From positions 124,001-188,000 of the forward strand of contig NZ_SMAR01000004.1 in NCBI RefSeq assembly GCF_004342225.1: a stretch of DNA of 64,000 nucleotides, given 5' to 3'. This DNA is from Martelella mediterranea. Lineage in GTDB: Bacteria; Pseudomonadota; Alphaproteobacteria; Rhizobiales; Rhizobiaceae. Shown piece by piece: positions 37,216 through 47,429 of the stretch (position 1 is the stretch's first letter; each line of letters begins with the position of its first letter). Both the position numbers and the translations under genes were made by a program. The notes beneath the pieces are model-generated. The model was not told where the DNA came from, made no database searches, and saw only the letters and a list, made by a program, of their open reading frames with translations.

Positions 37216-39015
37216 ATGCATCGTTATCGCAGCCACACCTGCGCCGCCCTGAACAAGTCTGCTGTCGGTGAAACCGCCCGCCTTTCCGGCTGGGTGCATC
37301 GCGTGCGAGACCATGGCGGTGTTCTTTTCATCGATTTGCGCGACCATTACGGCATGACCCAGGTTGTTGCCGATCCGGACTCCGCCGCCTTTGCCGCTGC
37401 GGAAAAAGTACGCGGCGAATGGGTGATTCGGGTTGATGGCAAAGTGCGCGCCCGTACGGAAGAAACCGTCAATTCCAATATGGCGACCGGTGAGATCGAA
37501 CTTTACGCTGAGGAAATCGAAATTCTCTCGGCGTCGAAGGAATTGCCGGTTCCTGTCTTCGGTGAGCCTGACTATCCGGAAGACCTGCGCCTGAAATATC
37601 GCTTCCTCGATCTGCGCCGTGAAACGCTTCACGCCAATATCGTCAAGCGGACTCAGATCATTGCCGAAATGCGCAAGGCCATGGGCGAATCCGGGTTTAC
37701 GGAATATTCGACGCCGATTCTGACAGCATCTTCGCCGGAGGGCGCGCGTGACTTTCTGGTGCCGAGCCGAATTCATCCCGGCAACTTCTACGCTCTGCCA
37801 CAGGCGCCGCAGCAATATAAACAGTTGCTGATGGCTTCCGGTTTTGACCGTTACTTCCAGATTGCCCCGTGCTTCCGTGATGAAGACCCGCGTGCTGACC
37901 GTCTGCCGGGCGAATTCTACCAGCTCGACCTCGAAATGAGCTTTGTCGAGCAGGAAGATATTCTCACGACGATGGAGCCGGTGATCCGTGATGTGTTCAA
38001 GGCTTTTGCAAAGGGCAAGCCGGTCACTGAAGATTTTCCGCGCATCCCTTATGATGTTGCGCTTCGTAAATATGGTTCCGACAAGCCGGACCTGAGAAAC
38101 CCGATCGAGATGGAAGCCGTTACCGAGCATTTTGCCGGGTCCGGCTTCAAGGTCTTTGCCAACATGATTGCCAAGGACGAGAAAGTCGAAGTCTGGGCGA
38201 TACCGGCGAAAACCGGCGGCAGCCGCGCATTCTGCGATCGCATGAATTCCTGGGCGCAGAGCCAGGGCCAGCCTGGCCTTGGTTACATCTTCTGGCGCAA
38301 GGAAGGTGAGGAAATCACCGGTGCGGGGCCACTTGCCAAAAATATCGGACCGGAGCGCACCGATGCTGTTCGCCAGCAGCTTGGGCTGGAAGAGGGCGAT
38401 GCCTGCTTCTTTGTCGCTGGTTTTCCCGATCAGTTCGTCAAGTTTGCCGGTGAAGCGCGCACGCGCGTTGGCGATGAGCTGGAACTGACGGACAAGGAGC
38501 GTTTTGCGCTGTGCTGGATCGTCGACTTCCCGTTCTATGAATGGAACGAAGACGACAAGCGTATTGATTTTGCGCACAATCCCTTCTCAATGCCGCAGGG
38601 CGGACTTGAGGCGCTGAAATCGGCTGACGGCGACGAAGGGCTTCTGGCGCTGAAGGCGTTCCAGTACGACATGGTCTGCAACGGTTTCGAGATTGCTTCG
38701 GGCGGTATCCGTAACCACTCGCCGGAAACCATGATTGCTGCATTCGGTCATGCCGGTCTTGGTGCAGAGGTTGTTGAAGAGCGTTTTGGCGGTCTTTACC
38801 GCGCATTCCAGTATGGTGTTCCGCCGCATGGTGGCATGGCGGCCGGTATCGACCGTATCGTGATGCTGCTGGTGGGCGCGAAGAACCTGCGTGAAGTGAC
38901 GCTGTTCCCGATGAACCAGCAGGCACAGGATCTTCTGATGAGCGCGCCGGCAGAGGCAAGCCCGGCACAATTGCGTGAGCTGGGGCTTCGCATCCTGCCG
39001 CAGAAGAAAGACTGA
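37216..39015 (+). CDS. aspS: Aspartyl-tRNA synthetase
   Basis: A 599-aa class II synthetase. It has an N-terminal OB-fold anticodon domain ([21 protein letters not shown]), motif 2 ([23 protein letters not shown]), a bacterial GAD insertion near 290-420, and motif 3 ([13 protein letters not shown]). It charges tRNA-Asp; many alphaproteobacterial enzymes are non-discriminating and also charge tRNA-Asn for GatCAB, which I cannot decide here. The ATG at 37216 gives the usual family length. Confidence 0.97.
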   Translation: MHRYRSHTCAALNKSAVGETARLSGWVHRVRDHGGVLFIDLRDHYGMTQVVADPDSAAFAAAEKVRGEWVIRVDGKVRARTEETVNSNMATGEIELYAEEIEILSASKELPVPVFGEPDYPEDLRLKYRFLDLRRETLHANIVKRTQIIAEMRKAMGESGFTEYSTPILTASSPEGARDFLVPSRIHPGNFYALPQAPQQYKQLLMASGFDRYFQIAPCFRDEDPRADRLPGEFYQLDLEMSFVEQEDILTTMEPVIRDVFKAFAKGKPVTEDFPRIPYDVALRKYGSDKPDLRNPIEMEAVTEHFAGSGFKVFANMIAKDEKVEVWAIPAKTGGSRAFCDRMNSWAQSQGQPGLGYIFWRKEGEEITGAGPLAKNIGPERTDAVRQQLGLEEGDACFFVAGFPDQFVKFAGEARTRVGDELELTDKERFALCWIVDFPFYEWNEDDKRIDFAHNPFSMPQGGLEALKSADGDEGLLALKAFQYDMVCNGFEIASGGIRNHSPETMIAAFGHAGLGAEVVEERFGGLYRAFQYGVPPHGGMAAGIDRIVMLLVGAKNLREVTLFPMNQQAQDLLMSAPAEASPAQLRELGLRILPQKKD

Positions 39016-39037
39016 TTTTTCTGTCTTTGATCCATTA

Positions 39038-39073
39038 AAAAAGCCCCGGCGGTTCGTTCCGCCGGGGCTTTTT
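39038..39073 (+). terminator. Intrinsic terminator of aspS (bidirectional)
   Basis: AAGCCCCGGCGG pairs with CCGCCGGGGCTT across TTCGTT, with A and T tracts on both sides, so it can serve aspS and the convergent exported-protein gene. Confidence 0.92.
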
Positions 39074-39090
39074 CCTGTCTGGAAGCAACC

Positions 39091-40314
39091 TCAGTCGTTG
39101 GCCTTGATTTCAAGGTTAAGCAACTGCGGCACAGACTGGGGAGCGGCTGCGCCCGCCATGAAAATGGCGAGGACCGGCATCTGCATCTGCGGTGCGATTG
39201 AGACTTCAAAGCTCTGCGGATCATTGAAGTAGGTTTCGACAGCCGAAGTCACCATGTTTGCGAGATCGGGCATATCGAGTGCTGAAAGGCTGGTGTTGAT
39301 GTCATTGTTGATGTCGGCGACGACCTCGTCGGTGGTCACATCGAGATCATCTTCCATAAGCTGCATCAGACGTCGGGTGATCGAAGCGTCTTCGAAACGG
39401 ATGCTGAGACCGGATACGCCGATCTGCTGGCCCAGTTCCATCATCTGCTCCTGATACGGGTCCATGCCATCTTCGCTGGCGGTCGCGTCTTCGTCCACGT
39501 CATCCGGCATCTCATCAAGCGTGTTCAGCATGTCCAGTGTGAAGCCGGTGATACCGAAACTGACCTTCAGAGTGCCGACATCTTCGACGGAGAGGTTATA
39601 AGACGAAACATCCAGATCACCGGAAACGATGTTCCAGGTTCCGGCAAGATCGAAGGTCGATGTCGACTTCAGCAGATCGAGTGTTTCGAGGTGATTTCGG
39701 AAGTCAGGATCAAGATCATCGACGTTTGTGAGGTCCAGGCTGATGTCACCGGTTTTGGCGGTGAAGCCGGCAGTCTGCGTTTCAGCATCAAAAGTCTGCA
39801 TGCCCTCTGCTGACGGCATGCTCAGGATCGTCTCGCCCTTATAATCGAGTGTGACGTCTTCTACCTGGCTGTTTTCGCCATAGAGCCAGCCAGAAGGATT
39901 GCTCATATCCGGTGTGGCCGGGATGTGCAGATTGCGCTCCTCATACGATCCGATCGTCCAGGCGAGATCCTCGGCCATGAATGTGGCGTCCTTGAGCAAA
40001 AGCTCGCCAACAACATAGCTGCCATCCTCGTTTTCTTGAATGTCGGAGAAACTGACCTCCACCGGTTGTTTCTGTTCGAAGCCTTCAAGCTCGTCAGAGA
40101 TTTCCGCTGATGGTGAAAAGACAACGTCTTTGATGACGAGAGCGGAGTCGCCCTTGGTTTGGATATCGCCATGGGTGAAGGTGATGCCTGCATCGTCGTA
40201 AGCAGCCTTCACTTTTGCGATGAAATCGTCACTGTCGAGCGCGAAGGCCGGAGCCGAGGCTGCAATGAGGAAGGTTCCGGCAAGGAAAATCTGTTTGATC
40301 GGCGCTTCGCGCAT
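39091..40314 (-). CDS. Exported protein of unknown function
   Basis: A 407-aa protein with a GGGAG SD and a clear signal peptide (LAGTFLIAASAPAFA, cleavage near residue 25). The mature chain is acidic, with many Asp/Glu and Ser/Thr and alternating hydrophobic patterns (SFSDIQENEDGSYVVGELLL, GDISLDLTNVDDLD) that suggest a long beta-rich fold, perhaps of the AsmA/YdgA type; that is a guess from pattern only. I do not recognise a named domain. It lies between aspS and parC and diverges from parC. Confidence 0.75.
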   Translation of the reverse strand: MREAPIKQIFLAGTFLIAASAPAFALDSDDFIAKVKAAYDDAGITFTHGDIQTKGDSALVIKDVVFSPSAEISDELEGFEQKQPVEVSFSDIQENEDGSYVVGELLLKDATFMAEDLAWTIGSYEERNLHIPATPDMSNPSGWLYGENSQVEDVTLDYKGETILSMPSAEGMQTFDAETQTAGFTAKTGDISLDLTNVDDLDPDFRNHLETLDLLKSTSTFDLAGTWNIVSGDLDVSSYNLSVEDVGTLKVSFGITGFTLDMLNTLDEMPDDVDEDATASEDGMDPYQEQMMELGQQIGVSGLSIRFEDASITRRLMQLMEDDLDVTTDEVVADINNDINTSLSALDMPDLANMVTSAVETYFNDPQSFEVSIAPQMQMPVLAIFMAGAAAPQSVPQLLNLEIKAND

Positions 40315-40442
40315 GGTGTTTCTCCCGGTTATGACGTTCTAAAAGGATTGGTGTGTGGATCAAACACTGGCAAAATTGAAATTCGAAAACAAAACAATTC
40401 TGCCACCCATATCTAAGGTGCGCAGCAGTGAAGTGCAAACAT

Positions 40443-40473
40443 GCCTCCGAAAAATGATGGAGGCCTTTATTTT
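40443..40473 (+). promoter_or_regulatory. Terminator-like hairpin in the parC leader
   Basis: GCCTCC (40443-40448) pairs with GGAGGC (40459-40464), followed by CTTTATTTT, 60 bp before the parC start and inside its presumed leader. It could attenuate parC or be a chance structure. Confidence 0.4.
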
Positions 40474-40532
40474 CAGGGGATTGCAGGATTTCACGCCTTG
40501 TCGCGAGCGGTTGTATCGTCTAACAGAACACC

Positions 40533-42815
40533 ATGGCTAACGATATCCTGCCGCCCTCTGAAGGTGGTGACAACAATGATACAGTTGATCTGCGCAAAGC
40601 GCTTGAGGAGCGTTACCTCGCTTATGCGCTGTCAACGATTATGCACCGTGCGCTGCCGGATGTGCGCGACGGGCTGAAACCGGTGCATCGCCGCATCATC
40701 CACGGGATGAGTGAGATCGGTGTTCGGCCCAATTCCGCATATAAAAAATGTGCGCGTATTGTCGGCGATGTCATGGGTAAATTTCACCCGCATGGCGATG
40801 GGTCTATCTATGACGCACTGGTCCGCCTTTCGCAAAATTTTGCGCAACGTTATCCCATGGTCGACGGGCAGGGCAATTTCGGCAATATCGACGGCGACAG
40901 CGCTGCTGCCATGCGCTACACCGAAGCCCGGATGACCGATGTCGCGGCGCTGATGCTGGAAGGTATCGACGAAGACGCCGTTGATTTTCGACCGACCTAC
41001 AATGAAGAGGATGATGAGCCGGCGGTCCTGCCCGGCGCGTTTCCCAATCTTCTGGCCAACGGCTCGACCGGCATTGCTGTCGGCATGGCGACTTCCATTC
41101 CGCCGCATAATGCCCATGAGCTTTGCGAAGCTGCCATCCATCTGATCAAGCATCCAGACGCGACGATTGAAGACCTGATGACGAGTCCGGGTGCGGATGG
41201 CGCAAAGGCGAACATGATCCAGGGGCCGGATTTCCCGACCGGTGGCATCATCGTTGAGGATTTCGACTCCATGGTCGAAACCTATAAAACCGGTCGTGGT
41301 GGTTTCCGTGTCCGCTCACGCTGGGAGAAGGAAGAACTCGGCCGCGGCAATTATCAGATCGTCGTGACCGAAATTCCCTATGGCGTGCAAAAGTCACGGC
41401 TGATCGAAAAGATTGCCGAGCTGCTGATCGCACGCCGTCTTCCGCTTCTGGAAGATATTCAGGACGAATCTGCTGAAGATATCCGCATTGTTCTGGTTCC
41501 CAAAAGCCGGACGGTTGACCCATCTCTGCTTATGGAGTCGCTTTTCAAGCTCACGGATCTTGAGCAACGCTTCTCGATGAACATGAATGTTCTCTCCTAC
41601 GGCAAGGTGCCGAAGGTCATGGGGCTTGTTGATGTTCTCAAAGAGTGGCTGGGTCATCGCCGTGATGTGCTGCAGCGCCGGTCGCGCCATCGCCTCGCGG
41701 CGATCGAACGGCGTCTTGAAATTCTTGGCGGTCTTCTCGTCGCCTATCTCAACCTTGATGAAGTGATCAAAATCATCCGCGAAGAGGATGAACCTAAAAA
41801 GGTTATGATCGCACGGTTTGAGATAACAGACGTTCAGGCCGAAGCTATTTTGAACATGCGGCTGCGTGCTTTGCGCAAGCTCGAAGAAATCGAAATCCGG
41901 AAGGAATTCGATAATCTGACGGCTGAAAAGGCAGAGATCGAGGCGCTTCTTGCATCCGAAGAACAGCAGTGGCAGACCGTCGCCTGGGAGATCGGCGAGG
42001 TGAAGAAAACCTTTGCCAAGGCCACGGATATCGGACGTCGCCGTTCAACATTTGATCACGCACCCGACACGGATGTCGAGGCGATCCATCAGGCTATGAT
42101 CGAGAAAGAACCGATCACGGTCGTGATTTCCGAGAAGGGGTGGGTGCGCGCCCTGAAAGGACACGTGGAAACGTCGGGCCTCACCTTCAAGGAAGGTGAC
42201 AGTCTGAGACTTTCATTCCCGGCACAAACGACTGACAAACTGGTGATCGTGACCACCGGTGGCCGTGCGTTCACAATCGGGGCGGACAAGCTTCCGGGCG
42301 GGCGCGGCCATGGCGAGCCACTCAGAATCATGGTCGACATGGAAGCCGATCAGGATGTTGTTACGGCTTTCGTCCACGAAGAAGGCCGCAGGCTTCTGAT
42401 TGCATCGACGCTGGGCAATGGCTTCATCGTTGAGGAAGACGCAATGGTCGCCAATACCCGAAAGGGTAAGCAGGTCATGAATGTTTCCGGTACGGCTGAG
42501 GTCAAGCTGGTGGTTCCGGCGGTGGGCGATACAGTTGCCGTGATTGGTGAGAATCGCAAGCTGCTTGTGTTCCCGATGGTGCAGGTGGCCGAAATGGTAC
42601 GCGGCAAGGGCGTGCGACTGCAACGCTATAAAGATGGCGGTCTTTCGGATGCCAAGTGCTTTTCTATGGAAAATGGCCTGACATGGGAAGACAGCGCCGG
42701 GCGAACGCACTCACGTTCCAGAGACGAGCTTCTTGAGTGGCGCGGCGACCGGGCGATGGCTGGCCGTATCGCACCGAAAGGTTTCCCCCGCTCGGGCAAA
42801 TTCGGTAACTCCTGA
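40533..42815 (+). CDS. parC: DNA topoisomerase IV subunit A
   Basis: A 760-aa type IIA topoisomerase subunit that decatenates daughter chromosomes with Par[14 protein letters not shown], the winged-helix region [15 protein letters not shown] (residues 86 onward), and the catalytic tyrosine in AMRYTEARM are intact. The QRDR serine position is Gly90 here. The C-terminal beta-pinwheel covers about residues 510-740 and is short, as expected for ParC rather than GyrA. parE is not in the window. Confidence 0.94.
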   Translation: MANDILPPSEGGDNNDTVDLRKALEERYLAYALSTIMHRALPDVRDGLKPVHRRIIHGMSEIGVRPNSAYKKCARIVGDVMGKFHPHGDGSIYDALVRLSQNFAQRYPMVDGQGNFGNIDGDSAAAMRYTEARMTDVAALMLEGIDEDAVDFRPTYNEEDDEPAVLPGAFPNLLANGSTGIAVGMATSIPPHNAHELCEAAIHLIKHPDATIEDLMTSPGADGAKANMIQGPDFPTGGIIVEDFDSMVETYKTGRGGFRVRSRWEKEELGRGNYQIVVTEIPYGVQKSRLIEKIAELLIARRLPLLEDIQDESAEDIRIVLVPKSRTVDPSLLMESLFKLTDLEQRFSMNMNVLSYGKVPKVMGLVDVLKEWLGHRRDVLQRRSRHRLAAIERRLEILGGLLVAYLNLDEVIKIIREEDEPKKVMIARFEITDVQAEAILNMRLRALRKLEEIEIRKEFDNLTAEKAEIEALLASEEQQWQTVAWEIGEVKKTFAKATDIGRRRSTFDHAPDTDVEAIHQAMIEKEPITVVISEKGWVRALKGHVETSGLTFKEGDSLRLSFPAQTTDKLVIVTTGGRAFTIGADKLPGGRGHGEPLRIMVDMEADQDVVTAFVHEEGRRLLIASTLGNGFIVEEDAMVANTRKGKQVMNVSGTAEVKLVVPAVGDTVAVIGENRKLLVFPMVQVAEMVRGKGVRLQRYKDGGLSDAKCFSMENGLTWEDSAGRTHSRSRDELLEWRGDRAMAGRIAPKGFPRSGKFGNS

Positions 42816-42862
42816 TTTGCCACCGGGGCCGACTTAATGCCGGTCAGAAAGCAGGTCTCTGA

Positions 42863-43621
42863 TCATGTGTCTGTTTCGCTTGCGGGCACGCGGTCCCAGC
42901 CATGACCTGTCAGGTGTTCCTGCGGCTGAAAACGCTTCTTATAATCCATCTTGCTGGACCCTTTGACCCAGTAGCCAAGATAGATGTAGGGCAGGGCCAT
43001 GCGCTGAGCCCGCATGACATGGTCAAGGATCATGTAGCTGCCGAGTGAGCGTTTCTCATAAGCTGGATTGAAGAACGAATAGACCATCGACAACCCGTCG
43101 CTCATGACGTCTGTCAGGGCAACCGCGATCAGTTCGCCATTCTGGTCTTCATTTTCTGCTGAGGGTGCAATCCTGTACTCGAAAACCCGGGTTTCGACAT
43201 GGGTTTCTTCGACCATTACAGCATAATCATCGACGGTCATATCTGCCATGCCGCCGAGCTGATGCCGGCTATCGAGGTAAATACGAAACAGATCATATTG
43301 CTCGGCTGAGGCAATGGCCGGGCGCTCTTCACTAATGAGATCCTGATTGCGGGAAAGCGTTCGCCGCATGGAACGGTGCCATTCAAATTCACCCGCCAGA
43401 ATGCGAACGGATACGCACGCGCGGCAATTTTCACAGGCCGGGCGATAGGCTATGTTCTGCGACCGGCGGAAACCACCCTGTGTCAGAAGATCATTCATCT
43501 CGCTGGCCCTTGGGCCAACAAGATGCGTGAATACCTTCCGTTCGCGCTCGTCCTCAAGATAAGGACATTGCGCGGGGGCGGTCAGGTAAAACTGTGGCGA
43601 ATGAGTGGCTTGCGTATTCAT
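42863..43621 (-). CDS. bpt: Aspartate/glutamate leucyltransferase (arginyltransferase family, Bpt)
   Basis: A 252-aa aminoacyl-tRNA-protein transferase of the N-degron pathway. It has the N-terminal cysteine-rich [26 protein letters not shown] and the catalytic part [24 protein letters not shown] with [17 protein letters not shown]. Bpt adds leucine to N-terminal Asp/Glu so that ClpS-ClpAP degrades the protein. Convergent with parC. Older annotation would call it ate. Confidence 0.93.
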   Translation of the reverse strand: MNTQATHSPQFYLTAPAQCPYLEDERERKVFTHLVGPRASEMNDLLTQGGFRRSQNIAYRPACENCRACVSVRILAGEFEWHRSMRRTLSRNQDLISEERPAIASAEQYDLFRIYLDSRHQLGGMADMTVDDYAVMVEETHVETRVFEYRIAPSAENEDQNGELIAVALTDVMSDGLSMVYSFFNPAYEKRSLGSYMILDHVMRAQRMALPYIYLGYWVKGSSKMDYKKRFQPQEHLTGHGWDRVPASETDT

Positions 43622-43671
43622 ATTCGGCGCACCATGCTTGCAGCTTGAGGCCTTAGCATGGCGTAATCCAG

Positions 43672-43705
43672 AAAAAGGTCAACCGCACCGGTCAAGGCGC
43701 GGTGA
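43672..43705 (-). terminator. Probable terminator between RDD gene and bpt
   Basis: TCA(A)CCGC (43679-43686) pairs with GCGGTGA (43699-43705) with one bulged base; on the minus strand the stem is followed by CCTTTTTC. Confidence 0.4.
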
Positions 43706-43718
43706 CAAAAAACAGCGA

Positions 43719-44183
43719 TTAAAGTGTGTCGGAGCGTACCACGACGGTTCCGACGAGAAAGTCGTGAATGAGACGTTTTCGGTCTGTGAACAGGCCAACC
43801 AGCAGGATCAACGGCGTGACAATGGAGTTGAACAGCCAGAAGAGCGCCAGATGTGCAATTGCCGTGAAAAAGTCCATCGGCATCCCATTGGTACGCGCGA
43901 TCGCAATGCCCATCGACCGCATGCCTGGTGAGGCCTGAGCCGGGCCACCCATTGTCAGGCCAAAATAAAACACGGCAACGATGAAATAGAGTACCGGGTA
44001 TAGCAAAAAGGCCAGGCCCAAGGTCGCGATACCGATGAAGAACAGCAGAACAGCTGCAGGCACCCAGAGAATGGCCACGATCAGGTAATCGACCACAAAC
44101 GCCATGACGCGGCGTGAAAGCACTCCGGAATAAGCCGGGCCCGATGCCGGAGCAAAATAGTGTGATTCACGTTCAAGGCTCAT
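43719..44183 (-). CDS. RDD family membrane protein
   Basis: A 154-aa protein started at ATG 44183 (MSLERESHYF), with GGGGG about 10 bp upstream. The RDD motif residues appear in SGVLSRRVMAFVVDYLIV, followed by three hydrophobic segments and the typical FTDRKRLIHDFLVGTVVV ending. RDD proteins are small membrane proteins of unclear role; a few are ion antiporters. It follows hemB by 83 bp on the same strand. Confidence 0.88.
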   Translation of the reverse strand: MSLERESHYFAPASGPAYSGVLSRRVMAFVVDYLIVAILWVPAAVLLFFIGIATLGLAFLLYPVLYFIVAVFYFGLTMGGPAQASPGMRSMGIAIARTNGMPMDFFTAIAHLALFWLFNSIVTPLILLVGLFTDRKRLIHDFLVGTVVVRSDTL

Positions 44184-44266
44184 CTGGTGAGACCCCCATT
44201 TCATAATTTCGTGGAAAACAGATGGGGGTTCTAAACGCTAAATGCAACGCATTTGCGCGGCCCGCG

Positions 44267-45289
44267 TCAGGCCTTTGCAAGCTTTTCCGCAGCCTCAATG
44301 GCAAAATAGGTCAGGATGCCATCGCAGCCGGCACGCTTGAAAGAGAGAAGCGTTTCCATCATCACACGCTCGCCATCAATGGCACCGTTGTCGGATGCCA
44401 TCCGGATCATCGCGTATTCGCCCGAGACCTGATAGGCGAAAACCGGAAGGCTGAACGCTTCCTTCATGCGCCAGCATATATCGAGATAGGGCAGACCGGG
44501 TTTGACCATCAGCATATCGGCGCCTTCTTCGACATCCAGGGCAGCATCACGCAGCGCCTCTGTGGCATTGGCTGTATCGATGTAGTAGCTGGCCTTGTCG
44601 CCTTTCAGCAGACCGCTTGTCGAAATGGCTTCGCGGTAGGGGCCATAATAGCCAGACGAGAATTTCGTCGCGTAGGACATGATCCCGACATTCTGAAAAC
44701 CGGCTGCATCCAGGCCATGACGCAATGCGCCGATGCGTCCGTCCATCATTTCTGAGGGAGCGATAATGTCCGAGCCGGCCTTTGCCTGCAGGATTGCCGC
44801 TTCAACAATCTGCTCGACGGTCTCGTCATTGACGATCTCGCCGTCCCGCAAGATCCCGTCATGGCCGTGACTGGTGAACGGATCAAGTGCCACATCGGTA
44901 ATGACACCGATGTCGGGCGCCGCCTTTTTCACCGCAGCCGTGGCCTGATTAAGCAGATTGTCAGGGTTTAAAATCTCCGAGCCTGTTCCATCCCGCTTTT
45001 CCATTTCGATGTTGGGAAAGGTGGCGATTGCCGGAATGCCGAGGTCAGCCGCTTTTTTTGCTGCTTCTGCAAGCCGGTCAACACTCATGCGGGAAACACC
45101 GGGAAGAGACGCAATCGGTTCTTCGATATTGGTGCCGGGGATTACAAAAACCGGCCAGATAAGATCGTCAACAGTAAGCCGGGTTTCGCGCACCATTCGT
45201 CTGGTCCAGTCAGCCTTGCGGTTTCTGCGCATTCGGCGGTGACCGGTGATATGGTCGACGAAATGGGTCTTGTCTTCGCGTTCACTCAT
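44267..45289 (-). CDS. hemB: Porphobilinogen synthase (delta-aminolevulinate dehydratase)
   Basis: A 340-aa enzyme condensing two 5-aminolevulinates into porphobilinogen for heme, cobalamin and other tetrapyrroles. The Schiff-base lysines are Lys209 (SYATKFSSGYYGP) and Lys263 (MVKPGLPYLD). The metal site reads DVALDPFTSHGHDG without cysteines, so this is the Mg2+/K+ type rather than the Zn2+ type. Full length. Divergent from the DUF6163 gene. Confidence 0.96.
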   Translation of the reverse strand: MSEREDKTHFVDHITGHRRMRRNRKADWTRRMVRETRLTVDDLIWPVFVIPGTNIEEPIASLPGVSRMSVDRLAEAAKKAADLGIPAIATFPNIEMEKRDGTGSEILNPDNLLNQATAAVKKAAPDIGVITDVALDPFTSHGHDGILRDGEIVNDETVEQIVEAAILQAKAGSDIIAPSEMMDGRIGALRHGLDAAGFQNVGIMSYATKFSSGYYGPYREAISTSGLLKGDKASYYIDTANATEALRDAALDVEEGADMLMVKPGLPYLDICWRMKEAFSLPVFAYQVSGEYAMIRMASDNGAIDGERVMMETLLSFKRAGCDGILTYFAIEAAEKLAKA

Positions 45290-45319
45290 GACTTCTGTCC
45301 GTGTTTTTTTCTCGGTCCG

Positions 45320-45347
45320 GGTTTATCACGGCCTGTGGTAGGGTCAA
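45320..45347 (-). promoter_or_regulatory. Candidate promoter for hemB
   Basis: On the minus strand TTGACC (45347-45342) and TAAACC (45325-45320) are spaced by 16 bp, about 30 bp from the hemB start. The -10 is weak. Confidence 0.35.
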
Positions 45348-45453
45348 ATGCGACATCCTGAAACAATAGGCTTGCAAAATACCCGCTGAACGCTGCTGAT
45401 CGCCTCGACAGGCTTTATCAAATGCCGGGTTGTGGCTATAACGAGGCATGATG

Positions 45454-45858
45454 ATGAGTGATCGCCCGATGACTGTGCGCAAAAGCTTTTCGCAGGAAGC
45501 CTTTCTGGTTTTTCAGCGATGTGCTGCTTGCTATCTGTTCGTAATCGGTCTGGGCTGCTGGGCAGCTCTGATTGGTTTGTCCATGAACGGCGCATGGCGT
45601 TTTGATCTTGTTGCGCCGAATATCAGGGCGGTTGAAGCGGTGCTCGCCGTTATCTTTCCGATCGCCGCCACCGGGCTTTGGTTCGGGGTTGGATGGGGCT
45701 TTGTGCTCTGGGTTATCGGAGCGGTCATTCAGGTCAGCGCCCATGGCGGCTATACGCAGACCTTCGGCGCTGCGCCCTGGACAACCACGATGCATGTTGC
45801 CGGAATTGCCAGCTATATCGCGTTCTGGTTTTACCTTGTGTTCATCCGTCGTCACTAA
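45454..45858 (+). CDS. DUF6163 family membrane protein
   Basis: A 134-aa protein with four hydrophobic segments (AACYLFVIGLGCWAALIGL, VEAVLAVIFPIAATGLWF, WGFVLWVIGAVIQVSAHG and a C-terminal one). Three consecutive ATGs occur at 45448, 45451 and 45454; an ACGAGG SD at 45441-45446 favours the third. The pattern matches DUF6163, restricted to Hyphomicrobiales and without known function. Confidence 0.8.
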   Translation: MSDRPMTVRKSFSQEAFLVFQRCAACYLFVIGLGCWAALIGLSMNGAWRFDLVAPNIRAVEAVLAVIFPIAATGLWFGVGWGFVLWVIGAVIQVSAHGGYTQTFGAAPWTTTMHVAGIASYIAFWFYLVFIRRH

Positions 45859-45904
45859 AGTGTGATGACAAGAGCACAGCGCGTCACTGGCAAAGCGACA
45901 ACAA

Positions 45905-45933
45905 TTGGCCACATTGGTGTGACAGCGCATTAT
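45905..45933 (+). promoter_or_regulatory. Candidate promoter for the L,D-transpeptidase gene
   Basis: TTGGCC (45905-45910) and CATTAT (45928-45933) are separated by 17 bp, about 65 bp before the start. Confidence 0.4.
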
Positions 45934-45997
45934 TGAGTAGTATGACCTCGTTGGTGAACCGGGGTTGTCTGAGGGACCGACATAAGATTTGGATTTC

Positions 45998-47290
45998 ATG
46001 AGCAACAACGAGATCAAAAAGCCTGCGGGCAGAACCGTATCGCGCCGTAAACTTCTGGCTGCAACAGTCGGACTTCTGGCATTGCCCAAACTCGCTTCCG
46101 CGCAGTCCGCTGTCGAAGCGCTGATCAACGCGCCGGGTCGTGGCGACTGGGACGATCAGTTTGATGCTGTCACGTCGCGCTCTCAGGCCAGTGTTGCTTC
46201 GAACCAGCCGATTCTTGGACCGAACGCTTCTTCCAACCTGATGCAGGCTATTGCCGAATATCAGCGGATCGTGACCACGGGTGGCTGGCCGGAAGTTCAC
46301 CCGAATGTGCCGCTCCAGTTCGGTGTGACAGACCCGTCTGTGCGTCAGTTGCGTCAGCGCCTGATCGTTTCAGGCGATCTGCCGCAGTCTGCGGGTGTAT
46401 CGGATTCTTACGATTCCTATGTTCAGGGCGCTGTTAAGCGTTTTCAGGCGCGTCACGGACTTCCCGAAACGGGCTATATTGATGAATACACGCTAAGAGC
46501 GCTGAATGTGAGCGCGCGTGTACGTCTGGCCCAGCTTGAAACAAACCTCACCCGCGTTGAGGATTATGGTTCCGATCTCGGGCATCGCTACGTGCTGGTG
46601 AATATTCCTGCAGCCTATGCGGAAGCGGTCGAGAACAACGTTGTGGCTCTGCGCAATGTTGCCATTGTCGGGCGGCCTTCGCGCGCAACGCCGATCCTTA
46701 ATTCCAAGATTTTCGAGATCATTTTCAATCCACCTTGGACCGTACCGCGCTCGATAATCCAGAAGGATATCATGCCGCTGATGCGGAAAGATCCGAACTA
46801 TCTGACGGATAACAAGATCCGTCTTTATGACAATAAGGGTCAGGAAGTTGATCCGATGACCATTGACTGGAACGCTGAGCGTGCACCGAACCTGACGTTT
46901 CGCCAGGATCCCGGACCGAACAGCGCCATGGCATCGACCAAGATCAACTTCCACAACAAGCACGCTGTCTACATGCATGACACGCCAAGCCAGAGCCTGT
47001 TTAACGACATGCTCCGGTTTGAGTCGTCAGGCTGCGTGCGCATTGAAAACGTGCGTGACCTTGATGTCTGGCTGCTGAAGGATACACCCGGCTGGAACCG
47101 TCAGAAGATTGAGGAAACCATTCGTTCCGGCATTTCAACGCCTGTTAATCTTGCCGATCCGGTTCCCAACCACTTTGTTTACATCACCGCATGGTCTGCA
47201 CGTGATGGTGTCGTCCAGTTCCGTGACGATATCTACAACCTTGACGGTGCGCCGGAGCTTGCGCTTCAGACCACCAGCGGCATTGAGTAA
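45998..47290 (+). CDS. Exported L,D-transpeptidase (YcbB/LdtD-like)
   Basis: A 430-aa protein with a Tat-like signal (SRRKLLAATVGLLALPKLASA). It has a peptidoglycan-binding PG_binding_1 helix bundle near residues 110-165 (FQARHGLPETGYIDEYTLRAL) and a YkuD catalytic domain near 195-370, including HDTPSQSLF and the nucleophile Cys346 in SSGCVRIEN. It should form 3-3 crosslinks or anchor proteins to peptidoglycan in the periplasm. The ATG at 45998 is preferred over a TTG three codons upstream. Confidence 0.9.
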   Translation: MSNNEIKKPAGRTVSRRKLLAATVGLLALPKLASAQSAVEALINAPGRGDWDDQFDAVTSRSQASVASNQPILGPNASSNLMQAIAEYQRIVTTGGWPEVHPNVPLQFGVTDPSVRQLRQRLIVSGDLPQSAGVSDSYDSYVQGAVKRFQARHGLPETGYIDEYTLRALNVSARVRLAQLETNLTRVEDYGSDLGHRYVLVNIPAAYAEAVENNVVALRNVAIVGRPSRATPILNSKIFEIIFNPPWTVPRSIIQKDIMPLMRKDPNYLTDNKIRLYDNKGQEVDPMTIDWNAERAPNLTFRQDPGPNSAMASTKINFHNKHAVYMHDTPSQSLFNDMLRFESSGCVRIENVRDLDVWLLKDTPGWNRQKIEETIRSGISTPVNLADPVPNHFVYITAWSARDGVVQFRDDIYNLDGAPELALQTTSGIE

Positions 47291-47324
47291 ATCGTAATCT
47301 GCGACGTGTCGCGAGACGTATCAG

Positions 47325-47366
47325 CAATACCGCCTGCGGAGGAACCGTTGGCGGTATTGTTCTATT
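47325..47366 (+). terminator. Long hairpin after the L,D-transpeptidase gene / in glyA leader
   Basis: CAATACCGCC (47325-47334) pairs perfectly with GGCGGTATTG (47350-47359) over a 15-nt loop, followed by TTCTATT. It may terminate the upstream gene or belong to a glyA leader. Confidence 0.55.
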
Positions 47367-47379
47367 GCAGGAAATCCTG

Positions 47380-47406
47380 ACGGGCGCTACAAAGCGATCC
47401 GCCCGT
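47380..47406 (+). repeat. Second hairpin upstream of glyA
   Basis: ACGGGCG (47380-47386) pairs with CGCCCGT (47400-47406), ending 8 bp before the GAGGAG SD of glyA. Confidence 0.5.
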
Positions 47407-47429
47407 GAACTTTGAGGAGCCTCAAAACG

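Noticed and set aside
37201-38577. 458-codon open frame on the minus strand, antisense to aspS
   Set aside because: It lies wholly opposite the conserved aspS gene; the translation has no family signature, and long antisense frames are common in GC-rich genes.
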